A stretch of 64,000 bases of DNA from Prevotella heparinolytica (lineage in GTDB: Bacteria; Bacteroidota; Bacteroidia; Bacteroidales; Bacteroidaceae): positions 1-64,000 of the forward strand of contig NZ_SLXB01000020.1 in the NCBI RefSeq assembly GCF_004342845.1. Direction: 5' to 3'. Positions 62,024 to 64,000 of the stretch are shown here, piece by piece. The notes under the pieces were generated by a model. It was not told the origin of the DNA, did not search any database, and saw only the letters and a list, made by a program, of their open reading frames with translations. Both the position numbers and the translations under genes were made by a program. How positions within the stretch are numbered: position 1 is the stretch's first letter; every line of letters starts with the position of its first letter.

Positions 62024-64000
62024 ATGGAACAAGGAATATCGGGAAGAATAGCAAGGGTTTTTATCAAGTCCAAGCTGAGCCTCCTGCTGATGATTGCTTT
62101 TGTGCTGCTCGGACTATTCAGCATCTACTCCATTCCGCGCGAAGAAGAGCCTCAGATTGAAGTGCCTATGGCCGATATAATGATAGGCTATCCCGGAGCA
62201 AGTCCGGAGGAGATGGAAACAGCCGTGGTGCAGCCGGTTGAGAAACTCCTTTCGAATATAAAAGGGGTGGAAGACGTTTATTCCACTTCAATGAACGGCA
62301 TGGCCATGCTTACGGTGCAATTCTATGTGGGTGAGGATGTGGAGCGCTCGTTAGTGAAGCTGTACAATGAACTGATGAAAAACCTTGACCGGATGCCGCA
62401 GGGTGTCACCGTGCCGCTGGTCAAGACGCGTTCGATAGATGACGTTCCGGTTCTGTCATTCACGTTGTGGAGCGACCGGATGGGTGGTTATCAAATCAGG
62501 CAGATAGCCGAGGTGGTATCCAATGAAATCAAGAAAATACCGGATGTGGCGCAGGTCAATATATCGGGTGGGCAAAGCCGCCAGCTGAACGTTTGGCTTG
62601 ATAAGGACAAGATGGCGGAAAGCAGAGTGGATTTCAGCATGATTTCCCGTTCGCTGGAAGCCAATAATGCCCACATGCAAAGCGGCAATATGGTGACCGG
62701 TGATGTCGTTTATTCTGTGCAGACCGGCAATTTCTTCGCCAATGTGGAAGAAGTAAAGAATGCCATTGTGGGAACCAAGGACGGCCACCCCGTCTATCTC
62801 TATCAGATTGCGACAGTGAATGACGGGCCGAAATTGCCCGATACCTATGTCTCCTTTGGTTATGGTGCCGCCAGTCCGAAAAAACAGAACGAACATCCCG
62901 ACGAATATGATGCCGTAACCGTTTCTATCTCTAAGAAGAAAGGTGCGGATGCAATGAAGCTGGCAGATGTCATTATAAATAAGGTGGAGCATCTGAAGAA
63001 AGACCTTATTACGGACGATTTGAATGTAGAGGTGACCCGCAACTATGGCCTTACTGCCTCGCACAAGGTTTCCGAATTGCTTTGGCACCTCACGATTGCC
63101 ATTGTCATCGTTACACTGTTTGTGATGCTGGCCATGGGATGGAGGGGTGGCTTGGTCGTATTCCTATCGGTGCCCATCACTTTTGCTCTGACGTTGTTTG
63201 CATACTATTTTCTGGGTTATACGTTGAACCGGATAACGCTGTTCGCTCTTGTTTTTGTGACAGGTATCGTGACGGACGACTCGATTATCATAGCCGAAAA
63301 CATGTATCGCCACTTTAAAATGAGGAAATTGCCGCCGATGCAGGCTGCTCTTCATGCCATTAACGAGGTGGGAAATCCTACGATATTGGCTACGCTGACC
63401 GTCATAGCCGCAGTATTGCCCATGGCATTCGTGTCGGGCATGATGGGGCCTTATATGAGCCCGATGCCGATAGGCTCGTCCATCGCCATGATTTTCTCAC
63501 TTCTGTTGGCGCTTACGCTCACACCCTATTTCGGTTTCCTTTTCCTCAGGTATAAAGGAAAAAACGAAAAGGGTGCCGACGATAACAGTGTTGTTGAAGA
63601 TGAGGGCGCAGAGGTGCGGCAGACACGCATCTATAAGGCTTATTCAGCCATTACCACTCCTTTTCTTGACAGCCGGAAGAAGCGCTGGTCTTTTATGATC
63701 GGGCTGACGGTTGTGCTACTTGGGTCGCTTGTTTTGTTTTATACCGAATCGGTGCCCGTTAAGATGTTGCCTTTCGATAACAAAAGTGAGTTCCAGGTGG
63801 TGGTTGATATGCCGGAGGGGACAACGCTGGAACGCACTGCTGCCGTGGCGCAGGAATTGGGTGCCTACATTAGTCGGCACAAACTGGTGACCGACTATCA
63901 GATTTATGCAGGCACATCGGCTCCCATCAGCTTCAATGGATTGGTTCGCCATTACGACATGCGCAGTGGAGACAATGTGGCTGACATTCAGGTGAATCTG
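62024..64000 (+). CDS. RND efflux pump inner-membrane subunit (3' end outside window)
   Basis: The frame is open from ATG 62024 to the window edge, 659 codons of an expected 1000-1050. It shows the RND layout: first membrane span (SKLSLLLMIAFVLLGLFSIY), IPREEEPQIEVP, the porter domain, then a membrane block with VTGIVTDDSIIIAENMYRHF, which carries the paired Asp residues of the proton relay. The second half is cut. It is the proton-driven pump of the trx-TolC-adaptor cluster; drug, metal or lipid export are all possible. Confidence 0.93.
   Translation, partial: MEQGISGRIARVFIKSKLSLLLMIAFVLLGLFSIYSIPREEEPQIEVPMADIMIGYPGASPEEMETAVVQPVEKLLSNIKGVEDVYSTSMNGMAMLTVQFYVGEDVERSLVKLYNELMKNLDRMPQGVTVPLVKTRSIDDVPVLSFTLWSDRMGGYQIRQIAEVVSNEIKKIPDVAQVNISGGQSRQLNVWLDKDKMAESRVDFSMISRSLEANNAHMQSGNMVTGDVVYSVQTGNFFANVEEVKNAIVGTKDGHPVYLYQIATVNDGPKLPDTYVSFGYGAASPKKQNEHPDEYDAVTVSISKKKGADAMKLADVIINKVEHLKKDLITDDLNVEVTRNYGLTASHKVSELLWHLTIAIVIVTLFVMLAMGWRGGLVVFLSVPITFALTLFAYYFLGYTLNRITLFALVFVTGIVTDDSIIIAENMYRHFKMRKLPPMQAALHAINEVGNPTILATLTVIAAVLPMAFVSGMMGPYMSPMPIGSSIAMIFSLLLALTLTPYFGFLFLRYKGKNEKGADDNSVVEDEGAEVRQTRIYKAYSAITTPFLDSRKKRWSFMIGLTVVLLGSLVLFYTESVPVKMLPFDNKSEFQVVVDMPEGTTLERTAAVAQELGAYISRHKLVTDYQIYAGTSAPISFNGLVRHYDMRSGDNVADIQVNL

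Overview
The window is chromosomal DNA from a member of the Bacteroidales, most likely the genus Bacteroides. The evidence is a SusC/SusD pair driven by an ECF sigma factor/FecR pair, TAnnTTTG-type -7 promoter elements in front of many genes, several Bacteroidetes-restricted DUF families (DUF3810, DUF4105, DUF4831, DUF4837, DUF6132, DUF6340), and a tmRNA on the minus strand whose tag reads GETNYALAA.

Region 1 (1-7.6 kb) is an AT-rich accessory island. It is one minus-strand operon of six genes: three different dynamin-like GTPases (597, 576 and 700 aa), a 131-aa membrane-anchored coiled-coil protein, a 192-aa protein with an HNH/EndoVII-like His pattern, and a 130-aa protein of unknown function. 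A two-part inverted repeat flanks the operon, and a T8 slippery site near the 3' end of the second GTPase would add 63 residues by -1 frameshifting and end exactly on the ATGA start of the next gene. This is the best candidate here for an undescribed system, plausibly a mobile membrane-associated defence module.

Region 2 (7.6-27.8 kb) is mostly housekeeping: a secreted alpha/beta hydrolase, rpsA, a frameshifted small lipoprotein, rnz, an ECF sigma/anti-sigma/Spy-like stress operon, mazG, a DUF3810 metalloprotease-like protein, valS, a DUF6340 lipoprotein, secA, an alkaline-phosphatase-fold protein that seems to have lost its active site, and a coupled DUF4105 membrane protein.

Region 3 (28.7-37 kb) is a short polysaccharide utilisation locus: ECF sigma, FecR anti-sigma, SusC, SusD and a GH30 glycosidase (possibly a beta-1,6-glucanase).

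Region 4 (37.6-55 kb) is envelope and housekeeping: coaX, an outer-membrane barrel, a TPR protein, lptC, a CNNM/CorC-like protein, a PpiD-like isomerase, rlmN, then a tight operon DUF4837-pdxA-sigma54 activator-lptE-TPR-secG, an MFS transporter with a PqqD-like protein, and a DUF4831 protein.

Region 5 (55-64 kb) has a lactonase-type beta-propeller lipoprotein, a deletion scar that joins the 3' remnants of a GH20 hexosaminidase and a hybrid two-component regulator, the tmRNA, two small membrane proteins, a thioredoxin and an RND efflux operon that runs off the right edge.

Five intergenic or gene-poor stretches carry short arrays with unrelated sequences but the same 21-22 nt period, and four others carry CACGGAT-type inverted repeats. 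No tRNA, rRNA, CRISPR array or transposase gene was seen.
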